From: CAZBBB01 sp964490005
GTDB taxonomy: Bacteria; Planctomycetota; B15-G4
Direction: 5' to 3'
NCBI GenBank assembly: GCA_964490005.1
Contig: CAZBBB010000080.1
Span: 1 to 14,836 of the forward strand
DNA: 14,836 nucleotides
Made by a program: the position numbers and the translations under genes. Shown here in pieces: positions 6,435 through 13,124 of the stretch (position 1 is its first letter; every line of letters starts with the position of its first letter). Below the pieces are notes generated by a model. The model worked only from the letters and a program-made list of their open reading frames with translations, did not search any database and was not told where the DNA came from.

Positions 6435-8702
6435 TCAGGCCCAGCCGAGCGCGCGGCCGCCCTGCGTGACCGCGAAGGACGCCGCCCAGGCCAGGGCGGT
6501 CATGTAGGCGAACAGGAAGACCGGCCAGCCCCAGCTGCGCGTCTCGCGGCGCACGACGGCCAGCGTGCTCATGCACTGGGCCGCGAGCGCGAAGAACACC
6601 ATGAGAGAGAGCCCCACGAGCGGCGTGTAGACGCGCCGGCCGTCGGGCCAGCGCTCGTCCTGCAGGCGGCGGCGCAGCGGCACGCTCTCCTCGCTCGCCT
6701 CGCCCTCGATGCCGTACACGACGCCGAGCGTGCTCACGAAGACCTCGCGCGCGGCGAAGGCCCCGATCAGGCCCACGCCGATCTTCCAGTCGAAGCCGAG
6801 CGGCGCGATGACGGGCTCGATCAGGTGTCCCAGCCGGCCGCCGAAGCTCTTCTGCAGGCGCTCGGCGCGCTCGGCGGCGTCGAGCCGCGCCAGGCGCGCC
6901 TCGACCACGTCGACGATCGCGCCGTCGGGCGCGAGCGGACCCTCGCCTGCCGGCAGGCCGTCGGCCGACGCCGCGACCGGCGCGCCGGCGCGCACGGCCG
7001 CCGCCTCGGCCGCGTAGTCGCGCGACAGCTCGACGTCGCGCGGGAAGGACAGCAGCGCCCACAGCGCGATCGAGCAGACGAGGATCACCGTGCCCGCCTC
7101 GCTCACGAACAGCCGGCTGCGCTCCCACATCATGCGCAGCACGGATCCGGGCTGCGGCAGGCGGTAGGGCGGCAGCTCGAGCAGCAGCGGCACGGGCGCG
7201 CCGCGGAACAGCGTGCGTCCGAGCACGGCCGCCGCGAGCAGCGCGACGACGGTGCTGAACAGGTACATCGCCACCATGAGCAGCGCCTGCAGGCCGAAGA
7301 AGCCCGCGACCAGGCCGCCCGGCTCGTCCGTCGCCGGGTACAGCGCGCCAATGATCAGCGTGTAGACCGGCAGCCGCGCCGAGCAGGTCATGATCGGGAT
7401 GACCATCATCGTGAGCATGCGGTCGCGCCGACGCTCCATCGTGCGCGTCGCCATGATCGCGGGAATCGCGCAGGCGAAGCCCGAGATCATCGGCACGAAG
7501 GCCCGGCCCGTGAGCCCGATGGCGCGCATGATGCGGTCCATCAGGAAGGCCGCGCGCGCCATGTAGCCGCTGTCCTCCATGATCGAGATGAACAGGAACA
7601 GCAGCAGGATCTGCGGCAGGAAGGCCAGCACGGCGCCGACGCCGCCGACGATGCCGTCGACCAAGAAGTCGCGCGGCAGTCCCTCGGGCAGCAGGCCGGC
7701 GAGCCCGCCGCCGACGGCGCCCACGGCCTCGTTGACGCCGTCGATGAGCGGCGCGCTCCAGGTGAACAGCGACTCGAAGACCACGCCCATGATGAGCAGG
7801 AACAGCAGGAAGCCGCTCAGCGGGTGGATCAGCACGCGGTCGATGGCGTCGGTGGCGCGGCGCAGGGTCGAGGGCACCTCGCTCACGAAGCGCGGCAGCT
7901 GCTCGTCGATCCAGCGGTAGCGCGCCGCCACGACGCTCTCGTCGAGGTCGCGCCCGGCCTGCCGCGCGAGGCGCTGGCGCTCGAGCACGACGGCCCGCAG
8001 TTCGGCCGGCACGTCCCACAGCTCGTCGTCCTCGTCGATCGAGAGCAGCGCCCAGCAGGCCAGCGCGCGCCGCCGGGCGCCGTCGCCGCGCCCCCAGCCG
8101 CGCGGGATGGCGGGCTCGACGGCGGCGAGGTCGGCGGCCAGCGCCACGTCCGCCTCGAAACCCACGGGCGAGCCGGCGCCGACGGCCGGCGCGTCGAGCG
8201 CCTGTGCGATCGCCTGCCGCAGCGCGTCGATGCCCTCGCCGCGCGAGGCCGAGATGGGCACGACGGGCACGCCGCCGAGCGCCGCCGAGAGCGCCTCGGC
8301 GTCGATGGCCATCTTCGCCTGGCGCACGACGTCGTGCATGTTGAGCGCCACCACCGTGCGCAGGCGCAGCTCGAGCACCTGCAGCACGAGGTACAGGTTG
8401 CGCGCGAGCTGCGTCGAGTCGACGACGATCACCACCGCGTCGGGCTCGACGTGCGGATTCAGGCCCGCGATCGCGGTGATCGCGATCTGCTCCTCGCCGC
8501 TGCGCGCCGAGAGGCTGTAGGTGCCGGGGATGTCGAGCAGGATCGCGTGGCGTCCGCCGGGCAGCGCCACGTCGCCCTCGCGCCGCTCGACGGTCACGCC
8601 CGGATAGTTGCCGACCTTGGCGTGGGCGCCCGTGAGCCGGTTGAACAGCGTGGTCTTGCCGCAGTTGGGCTGGCCGGCGAGGGCGACGACGGGCCGGCTC
8701 AC
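6435..8702 (-). CDS. feoB: Ferrous iron transporter FeoB
   Basis: A 755-residue inner-membrane Fe(II) transporter with a cytosolic GTPase domain. The G motifs are intact: G1 GQPNCGKT (10-17), the G2 loop YPGVTVE (33-39), G3 DIPG (57-60), G4 NMHD (121-124) and G5 SAS (151-153). A soluble helical region follows to about 280. The rest is a polytopic membrane domain whose FeoB-typical landmarks include PLSGFLLFLLIMGVVFESLF, the first gate segment with MEDSGYMARAAFLMDR, and FAAREVFVSTLGVVYG near the C-terminus. Length is in the normal bacterial range and no part is missing. It starts at a GTG that overlaps the feoA stop (GTGA), with a GGAGG 5 nt upstream inside feoA, so it is translationally coupled to feoA. 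Regulation by the Fur-like palindrome upstream of feoA is likely. Confidence 0.97.
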   Translation of the reverse strand: MSRPVVALAGQPNCGKTTLFNRLTGAHAKVGNYPGVTVERREGDVALPGGRHAILLDIPGTYSLSARSGEEQIAITAIAGLNPHVEPDAVVIVVDSTQLARNLYLVLQVLELRLRTVVALNMHDVVRQAKMAIDAEALSAALGGVPVVPISASRGEGIDALRQAIAQALDAPAVGAGSPVGFEADVALAADLAAVEPAIPRGWGRGDGARRRALACWALLSIDEDDELWDVPAELRAVVLERQRLARQAGRDLDESVVAARYRWIDEQLPRFVSEVPSTLRRATDAIDRVLIHPLSGFLLFLLIMGVVFESLFTWSAPLIDGVNEAVGAVGGGLAGLLPEGLPRDFLVDGIVGGVGAVLAFLPQILLLFLFISIMEDSGYMARAAFLMDRIMRAIGLTGRAFVPMISGFACAIPAIMATRTMERRRDRMLTMMVIPIMTCSARLPVYTLIIGALYPATDEPGGLVAGFFGLQALLMVAMYLFSTVVALLAAAVLGRTLFRGAPVPLLLELPPYRLPQPGSVLRMMWERSRLFVSEAGTVILVCSIALWALLSFPRDVELSRDYAAEAAAVRAGAPVAASADGLPAGEGPLAPDGAIVDVVEARLARLDAAERAERLQKSFGGRLGHLIEPVIAPLGFDWKIGVGLIGAFAAREVFVSTLGVVYGIEGEASEESVPLRRRLQDERWPDGRRVYTPLVGLSLMVFFALAAQCMSTLAVVRRETRSWGWPVFLFAYMTALAWAASFAVTQGGRALGWA

Positions 8703-8932
8703 GCGCGCGCCTCCACCGACAGCGCCACGGCCTCGTCGATGCGCAGCGAGATGCGGCTGTGGCGCAGCTGCACCTCGAGCACGTTGCCGACGTCGACGCG
8801 CCGCACCAGCAGCAGCTCGGTGCCGCGCACGAAACCGAGCTCGAGCAGCCGCCGGCGGAAGGCGCGCTCGCCGTGGACCTGGCGCAGCACGGCCGTCTGG
8901 CCGACGCGCAGCGCGGAGAGGGTCGTGATCAC
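8699..8932 (-). CDS. feoA: Ferrous iron transport accessory protein FeoA
   Basis: A 77-residue FeoA/SH3-like domain protein. It shows the family order: LSALRVGQTAVLRQV, then RRRLLELGFVRGTELLLVR, a valine-rich strand and a C-terminal LRIDEAVALSVEAR strand. FeoA is a small cytosolic partner thought to modulate FeoB. The assigned start is GTG at 8932; no clear Shine-Dalgarno sequence precedes it, but no alternative start keeps the first strand. The gene overlaps feoB by 4 nt. It lies 47 nt downstream of the 19-bp palindrome at 8980-8998, so feoAB is probably transcribed from its own iron-controlled promoter in addition to any read-through from fur. Confidence 0.93.
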   Translation of the reverse strand: MITTLSALRVGQTAVLRQVHGERAFRRRLLELGFVRGTELLLVRRVDVGNVLEVQLRHSRISLRIDEAVALSVEARA

Positions 8933-8979
8933 GGAGGCGCCTGGTCCCGGGGCGCGGGCGGCGTCCGGCCGCGCCCTGT

Positions 8980-8998
8980 CTTGAGATCCAATCTCAAG
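8980..8998. promoter_or_regulatory. Probable Fur box in front of feoAB
   Basis: CTTGAGAT-CCA-ATCTCAAG is a perfect 19-bp palindrome (8-bp arms, 3-nt centre). It is AT-richer than its surroundings and lies 47 nt before the feoA start, directly behind a Fur-family gene. Its core TGAGAT-N3-ATCTCA has the 6-3-6 layout of the classical Fur core TGATAA-N3-TTATCA and agrees at the outer positions. That the neighbouring regulator binds it is inference. Confidence 0.7.
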
Positions 8999-9004
8999 CC
9001 GACG

Positions 9005-9013
9005 AGCCTAGCA
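9005..9013 (-). promoter_or_regulatory. Candidate extended -10 promoter for feoAB
   Basis: TGC-TAGGCT on the minus strand fits an extended -10 (TGn plus hexamer). A start site 6-7 nt downstream would fall at about 8998, the edge of the palindrome 8980-8998. A bound repressor there would cover +1, as expected for iron repression. No -35 was recognised. Confidence 0.35.
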
Positions 9014-9060
9014 CAGCCGGCCCGCCGGACGAACGCCCGCCCCCGCCTTCCGGCCGACGC

Positions 9061-9540
9061 TCAGCCCTCGGCGGCCGAGGCGCCGCGGCCCTTGCCGGCC
9101 GCCTGGCAGCGGGCGCAGGTGCCGAAGACGTTGAGCCGGTGGCTGGCGGCGGAGAAGCCGTGGCGCGCGACGGCCTCGGCCTGCACCTGCTCGAGCCGCT
9201 CGTCGGAGAACTCCAGGATGCGGCCGCACTCGACGCAGATCATGTGGTCGTGGTGCGCGTGGCCGAGCGTGTGCTCGTACAGGGTGCCGCCGCCCTGCCC
9301 GAGGTCCAGCGCCTGCACGAAGCCGCCCTCGGCCAGCAGCGCGAGCGTGCGGTAGACCGTCGCGCGGCTGATGTCGAGGCCGCGGGCGTGATCGGCCGCC
9401 GCCAGCCGGTCGTAGAGCTGGTCGGCCGTGACGTGCTTGTGCGTGGCGTAGATCGCGTGCAGGATCGCCATGCGCTGGCGCGTGAGCCGCAGCCGCCGCG
9501 TGCGCAGGAAGCGTTCGAAGCGTTCGGCGATCGCCTTCAG
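9061..9540 (-). CDS. Fur-family metalloregulator with probable CTG start
   Basis: A 159-residue protein if read from CTG at 9540. It contains an N-terminal winged helix (RLRLTRQRMAILHAIYATHKHVTADQLYDRL, starting near residue 16, and ISRATVYRTLALLAEGGFV) and a C-terminal metal/dimer domain with YEHTLGHAHHDHMICVECGRILEF (88-111), H134 and CARC (142-145). The two CxxC pairs (C102/C105, C142/C145) should hold structural zinc; H36, H96, H97, H99 and E110 are candidate regulatory ligands. Fur, PerR and Zur share this plan. Iron sensing is favoured by the adjacent feoAB and Fur-like palindrome. The first ATG (9471) would delete the RLTRQR helix that family members need, and no ATG, GTG or TTG occurs in frame between it and the purD stop. 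A GAGGAGG lies 6 nt before the CTG. The gene starts 31 nt after purD and may share its transcript. Confidence 0.9.
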   Translation of the reverse strand: MKAIAERFERFLRTRRLRLTRQRMAILHAIYATHKHVTADQLYDRLAAADHARGLDISRATVYRTLALLAEGGFVQALDLGQGGGTLYEHTLGHAHHDHMICVECGRILEFSDERLEQVQAEAVARHGFSAASHRLNVFGTCARCQAAGKGRGASAAEG

Positions 9541-9546
9541 CGCAGA

Positions 9547-9553
9547 CCTCCTC
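9547..9553 (-). promoter_or_regulatory. Strong Shine-Dalgarno for the Fur-family gene, pointing to a CTG start
   Basis: GAGGAGG on the minus strand is followed by a 6-nt spacer and CTG (9540-9538). It is one of the best ribosome binding sites in the window. It lies 76 nt away from the first ATG of the frame, too far to serve that ATG. Confidence 0.65.
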
Positions 9554-9571
9554 GACGCGCGGGCGCCGCCC

Positions 9572-10876
9572 TCAGGAACTGCCCGCCGCCACGGCCCGCG
9601 CGGGCCCCAGCTCGCGCCAGCCGATGTCGCGGCGCCAGCGCGCGCCCTGAAAACCGATCTCGGCCACGCCGGCGTAGGCGCGTTCGCGCGCCGCGACCAG
9701 CGAGGCGCCCAGCCCGACGACGCACAGCACGCGCCCGCCCGTGCTCACGAGGTGCCCGTCGCGAAGCGCCGTCCCCATGTGGAAGACCTTGACGCCGGGC
9801 AGCGCCGCGGCGGCGCGCGCGCCGCTGATGCGCTTGCCCGGCGTGACCGGCCCGGGGTAGTCGCCGTCGGCCATGACGACGCCGCAGGCGTGCTCGGCGC
9901 GCCAGCGCAGGTCGGGCAGCTCGCCCAGCCGCCCCGTCGCCGCGGCGTGGAAGGTCGCCAGCGCGTCGCTCTGCAGCCGCGGCAGCAGCACCTCGATCTC
10001 GGGGTCGCCGCCGCGCGCGTTGAACTCGAGCACGACCGGCCCTTCGGCCGTCATCATCAGGCCCGCGTAGAGGATGCCGCGGAAGGGGCGCCCCGAACGC
10101 GCCAGCGCGTGCACGGTCGGCAGCAGCACGCGCTCCTCGATCTGCTCGTAGTTGCGGCGCGTGAGCAGCGTGGTCGGCGAGAAGGCGCCCATGCCGCCGG
10201 TGTTGGGGCCCTTGTCGCCCTCGAAGGCCGCCTTGTGGTCGCGGCTCGGCTCGAGCACCGCGACCGTCTCGCCGTCGACGAGCGCCATGATCGACAGCTC
10301 CTCGCCGACGAGGAAGTCCTCGAACAGCACGCGGCTGCCGGCCTCGCCGAAGGCCTTGTCGAGCATCATCGCGCGCACCGTCGCGACGGCCTCGGCGCGG
10401 TCGCGCGCGATGACCACGCCCTTGCCGGCCGCCAGCCCGTCGGCCTTGATGACCGTCGGCCAGGTCTCGAGCGTCTCGGCCCAGGCGATGGCCTCGGAGG
10501 CCGCATTGAAGGCCCGGCAGCCGGCGGTCGGGATGCGCGCGCGCCGGCACAGGTCCTTCATGAAGGCCTTGCTGCCCTCGATGTGCGCGGCCGCCGCGCT
10601 GGGCCCCAGCGCCGGGATCCCGGCCGCCGTCAGCGCGTCGACGAGGCCGCCGACGAGCGGCGCCTCGGGCCCGACGATCACCAGGCCGACCGAGCGCTCC
10701 CGGCACAGGCGCACGAGGGCGGCGTTGTCGGTCGCGGCGATCGGCACGCACTCGGCCAGTTCGGCCATGCCGCCGTTGCCGGGCGCCGCGAGCAGCCGGC
10801 CGACGCCCTCGCTGCGCGACAGGGCCTCGAGGAAGGCGTGTTCGCGTCCGCCGGATCCGACGACCAGGACATGCAT
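9572..10876 (-). CDS. purD: Phosphoribosylamine-glycine ligase (GAR synthetase) PurD
   Basis: PurD catalyses ATP-dependent joining of glycine to 5-phosphoribosylamine, the second step of de novo purine synthesis, in the cytosol. The 434-residue length fits the family. Motifs: MHVLVVGSGGREHAF (1-15), VIVGPEAPLVGGLVD (67-80), GSKAFMKD (101-108), VIKADGLAAGKGVVIA (142-157, ATP-grasp loop), GPNTGGMGAFSPT (223-235) and VVLEFNARGGDPE (281-293) with the metal-ligand pair E284/N286. The last motif normally reads FNxRFGDPE, so the Phe is Gly here. The ATG at 10876 is chosen because it begins the Rossmann-like MHVLVVGSGG; the 47 residues upstream in frame are Arg-rich and nonconserved. There is no Shine-Dalgarno, but TACAAT ends 6 nt before the ATG, so the message may be leaderless. 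Downstream, fur begins after 31 nt. Confidence 0.96.
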   Translation of the reverse strand: MHVLVVGSGGREHAFLEALSRSEGVGRLLAAPGNGGMAELAECVPIAATDNAALVRLCRERSVGLVIVGPEAPLVGGLVDALTAAGIPALGPSAAAAHIEGSKAFMKDLCRRARIPTAGCRAFNAASEAIAWAETLETWPTVIKADGLAAGKGVVIARDRAEAVATVRAMMLDKAFGEAGSRVLFEDFLVGEELSIMALVDGETVAVLEPSRDHKAAFEGDKGPNTGGMGAFSPTTLLTRRNYEQIEERVLLPTVHALARSGRPFRGILYAGLMMTAEGPVVLEFNARGGDPEIEVLLPRLQSDALATFHAAATGRLGELPDLRWRAEHACGVVMADGDYPGPVTPGKRISGARAAAALPGVKVFHMGTALRDGHLVSTGGRVLCVVGLGASLVAARERAYAGVAEIGFQGARWRRDIGWRELGPARAVAAGSS

Positions 10877-10882
10877 GTCCCG

Positions 10883-10888
10883 ATTGTA
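10883..10888 (-). promoter_or_regulatory. Candidate -10 element (TACAAT) of purD
   Basis: TACAAT on the minus strand ends 6 nt before the purD ATG, so transcription would begin at or next to the start codon, giving a leaderless mRNA. The -35 region falls inside the inverted repeat 10901-10933 and shows no consensus hexamer. Confidence 0.4.
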
Positions 10889-10900
10889 CCGATCGACGCG

Positions 10901-10933
10901 CGCCGCCGGACGAGACGCCTTCGTCCGGCGGCG
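10901..10933. repeat. Perfect 13-bp-arm inverted repeat between purD and divergent ligase-like gene
   Basis: CGCCGCCGGACGA (10901-10913), a 7-nt spacer GACGCCT, then TCGTCCGGCGGCG (10921-10933), an exact reverse complement. Its centre (10917) is 41 nt from the purD ATG and 40 nt from the ATG at 10957. Because the flanking genes diverge, it is not needed as a terminator. A shared operator or a cruciform is more likely. Confidence 0.7.
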
Positions 10934-10941
10934 GGAAAGAG

Positions 10942-10947
10942 TACAAG
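10942..10947 (+). promoter_or_regulatory. Candidate -10-like element (TACAAG) of the second ligase-like gene
   Basis: GTACAAGCG on the plus strand mirrors GTACAATCG on the purD side and lies 9 nt before the ATG at 10957. The hexamer is a weaker -10 match than TACAAT, and no Shine-Dalgarno is well placed, so this gene may also be leaderless. Confidence 0.3.
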
Positions 10948-10956
10948 CGTGGCGAC

Positions 10957-12981
10957 ATGGAACGCGCGCGCGCATCGACCGCGGCGGCGGGCGCCTGCCT
11001 GCTGGCGCTCGTGGCACTCATGCCGCTCGTGCCTCACGGGCAGCCGTTTCCGGCGGCCAAGCACATCGTCTTCCTGGCGCTGGCGTCCCTCGGCGCGCTG
11101 GCCGCCGGCTGGGCGGCCTGGCGCGGCGCGCCGCAACCGCGGCTCGGCACGCCCGTCGACGTCGCGGTCGGCGCCTTCATCGCGACCGCGCTCCCCGCGG
11201 GTCTGCTGGCGCGCAACGCGGGCATGGCGCTGTATTCGTCGGGCCTGCTGCTGGCGCTGCTGCTCAGCTACGTGCTCGCGGTCAAGTGCCTGACGAGCGC
11301 GGCCGCCGTGCGGCGGCTGGCCGGCGGCGTGCTGCTGTGCGGCGCCGTGATCGCCGTCGCCGGCCTGCTCGGCCATCGCCGCTTCGTGGCGGAGCAGCCC
11401 GGCGAGGTCGCGCGCAGCGCCTACCTCGCCACGCCCTTCTTCGCGCACAGCTATCTCGCCGCGCAGTACCTCGTGATGGTGCTCGCCGGCGGCTTCGTGC
11501 TGCTGCTCGAGGGCGGGCTGTCGCGCGCCGGCGCCGCGCTCGTCGCGCTCGGACTGCTGCCGATCGCGGGCTTCCTGCTCGTGACGGGCAGCCGCGCGGC
11601 CTACCTCGCGACCGGCGTCGCGCTCACCGCGCACCTCGCGCTGCGTCTGCGGCACGGCTCGGGCCGGACGCGCCTGGCCGGCCTGCTGCCGCGCGCGGCG
11701 ATCGCGCTGGCGCTGCTCGTCGTGCTGCTCGCGCTGGCGGGCGTGCTGGGCCTGCTGCCGGGCGCCTTCGACCACGCGCTCTCGCGCGTGCTGCTGGTCT
11801 TCGATCCCGAGGCCAGCGGCAACAGCTTCCAGCGCCTGTCGGTCTGGCGCAACACGCTGCGCATGGCGGCCGACCACCCGATTTTCGGCGTGGGGCCCGG
11901 CGGCTACGACACGGCGCTGCCCAGCTACCACGTCAGCGCGACGGCCGTGCCCCACGCGCACAACCAGTTCCTGCACGTGCTGGCCGAACTCGGCCTGGCG
12001 GGGCTGATCGCGCTCGCCTTCCTCGTGCGGCACGCGGTGCACGCCGCGCGCAAGGGCAGTCACGCGCTGCGCGAGGACGACGCGCGCCGACCGCTGTTCC
12101 ACGCCGGCGTGGCCGCGCTGGCCGCCGCGCTGACCTACTGCCTGTTCGAGACGCCGCTCAACTGGCCCGAGACGGGTGCGCTGATCATGGTGTTGCTGGC
12201 GCTCGTCACGCGCGCGGGCTGCACGGCACGCACGGCCGTGACGCCCCACCGCACGGTGCTCGCCGGACTGATCGGCCTGGTGGCGGCGCTGGCGCTCATC
12301 GCGCCGACCTGGTCGCGCCACGCGCGGGCCACGACCGCCATCGCGCGCCATTTCGGCGCGCGGGAGCTGGCGCGCGGCGCCGACGAGCGCGGCGAGACCG
12401 AGGCGGCCCGCGCGCTGCGCGAGAGCGCGCTCGCGCTGCTGGCGCGCGCCGACGCCGACTTCCCCTGGAAGCCCGAGGTGCCGGCGTTGCAGGCCGACCT
12501 GCTGTTCACGCTCGGGCGCCACGAGGAGGCGCTCGAGGCGACGCGGCTCGCCGACGCCCGCATGCCCGGCAGCTACAGCATCCTCTCGGCGCAGGGGTTG
12601 GTGCTGATGAAGCTCGGGCGGCCCGAGGAGGCCATCGTCCCGCTGCGGCGCGCGATCGCCGCCTACACCGGGCCCGAGGCGGTCGAGGCCTACGTGACGC
12701 TCGGCCGCGCCCTGGCGCTCCTCGACCGCGACGAGGAAGCGTGGAGCGTGTTCATGAGCCTGATCGACCCGGGCGTGGCCTACGACACGCTGCAGCCGGT
12801 CGTGCTGCTCGACGCCGTGCGCGCCCTGCTCGCGCTCGACCGCAACCTGGCCGAGGCGCGCTCGCTGCTGCAGCGCTACCGCCGGCGCGTGCCGCCGGGC
12901 ACCGACCTGACGGCCGCGGACCAGCTCGAAGCCGAACTCGGCCAGCGCCTGGCGCGGCCGCGCCGCGAGATCGCGCGCTGA
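10957..12981 (+). CDS. O-antigen ligase/polymerase (Wzy_C)-like protein with TPR-like C-terminal domain
   Basis: A 674-residue protein. Residues 10-55, 68-108, 120-140, 168-230, 245-268, 340-362, 382-418 and 432-450 are hydrophobic and give a polytopic membrane region. Family landmarks are LVTGSRAAYLATG (208-220), SVWRNTLRMAADHPIFGVGPGGY (295-317) and the loop motif PHAHNQFLHVLAELGLAGL (332-350), equivalent to DHPHNEWLLAAAEGGW in the paralogue at 568. Residues about 465-660 are soluble and made of helix pairs resembling TPRs, for example ALLARADADFPWKPEV, LLFTLGRHEEALEATRLADA, GLVLMKLGRPEEAIVPLRRA and TLGRALALLDRDEEAWSVF. Known members use undecaprenyl-linked glycans; this one could be a ligase, polymerase or protein O-oligosaccharyltransferase. 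It is divergent from purD across the inverted repeat 10901-10933 and is followed 44 nt later by a tRNA gene on the same strand. Confidence 0.85.
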   Translation: MERARASTAAAGACLLALVALMPLVPHGQPFPAAKHIVFLALASLGALAAGWAAWRGAPQPRLGTPVDVAVGAFIATALPAGLLARNAGMALYSSGLLLALLLSYVLAVKCLTSAAAVRRLAGGVLLCGAVIAVAGLLGHRRFVAEQPGEVARSAYLATPFFAHSYLAAQYLVMVLAGGFVLLLEGGLSRAGAALVALGLLPIAGFLLVTGSRAAYLATGVALTAHLALRLRHGSGRTRLAGLLPRAAIALALLVVLLALAGVLGLLPGAFDHALSRVLLVFDPEASGNSFQRLSVWRNTLRMAADHPIFGVGPGGYDTALPSYHVSATAVPHAHNQFLHVLAELGLAGLIALAFLVRHAVHAARKGSHALREDDARRPLFHAGVAALAAALTYCLFETPLNWPETGALIMVLLALVTRAGCTARTAVTPHRTVLAGLIGLVAALALIAPTWSRHARATTAIARHFGARELARGADERGETEAARALRESALALLARADADFPWKPEVPALQADLLFTLGRHEEALEATRLADARMPGSYSILSAQGLVLMKLGRPEEAIVPLRRAIAAYTGPEAVEAYVTLGRALALLDRDEEAWSVFMSLIDPGVAYDTLQPVVLLDAVRALLALDRNLAEARSLLQRYRRRVPPGTDLTAADQLEAELGQRLARPRREIAR

Positions 12982-13022
12982 GGTGCGCCGCGCTCGGCCG
13001 GCGGTTCTAATGCAGGCGCACC
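12982..13022 (+). other. Inverted repeat between the ligase-like gene and tRNA-Arg
   Basis: GGTGCGCC (12982-12989) and GGCGCACC (13015-13022) are exact reverse complements 25 nt apart. A smaller CGCCG/CGGCG stem lies inside at 12986-13003, followed by GTTCTAAT. It begins directly after the stop codon at 12981, so it could end that transcript. The TCTAAT inside the loop could instead be the tRNA -10 box, and the two uses may compete. Confidence 0.3.
13006..13011 (+). promoter_or_regulatory. Candidate -10 element of tRNA-Arg
   Basis: TCTAAT lies 14 nt before the first base of the mature tRNA, giving a predicted short 5' leader of about 8 nt. No -35 consensus is visible. Confidence 0.35.
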
Positions 13023-13025
13023 CGC

Positions 13026-13102
13026 GTTCCCGTAGCTCAGCTGGATAGAGCAGTGGATTTCTAATCCACCGGTCGGAGGTTCGACTCCTCCCGGGAACGC
13101 CA
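13026..13102 (+). tRNA. tRNA-Arg (anticodon UCU)
   Basis: The sequence folds into a complete cloverleaf. The acceptor stem GTTCCCG (13026-13032) pairs with CGGGAAC (13092-13098). The D-arm is GCTC...GAGC. The anticodon stem GTGGA/TCCAC encloses the loop TTTCTAA, giving anticodon TCT. A short CGGTC variable loop and the T-arm GGAGG-TTCGACT-CCTCC follow. The discriminator G and the 3' CCA are encoded. It reads AGA/AGG codons, which are rare in DNA this GC-rich. Confidence 0.97.
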
Positions 13103-13124
13103 GTCCGCGCGCGTCACGAGCGGT

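Noticed and set aside
6382..8019. 545-codon open frame on the minus strand
   Set aside because: It lies in another frame inside feoB, is Arg/Ala-rich and has no domain.
6825..8984. 719-codon open frame on the plus strand
   Set aside because: It is antisense to feoB/feoA. Its His/Arg/Asp-rich composition mirrors the feoB codons, and feoB itself has all its motifs.
9061..9471. Short 136-residue version of the Fur-family protein starting at ATG 9471
   Set aside because: It loses the conserved RLTRQR helix and has no ribosome binding site. The CTG start fits both the family and the GAGGAGG.
10901..10933. Inverted repeat as an intrinsic terminator
   Set aside because: Both flanking genes point away from it and no T-tract follows, so there is no transcript for it to end.
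10877..11017. Upstream extension of PurD by 47 residues
   Set aside because: It would run through the inverted repeat and the start of the divergent gene. PurD proteins begin at the MHVLVVGSGG-type strand.
10152..13010. 952-codon open frame on the plus strand
   Set aside because: It runs antisense to purD, then out of frame through the second ligase-like gene. Its Arg/Ala-rich composition and lack of domains mark it as a shadow.
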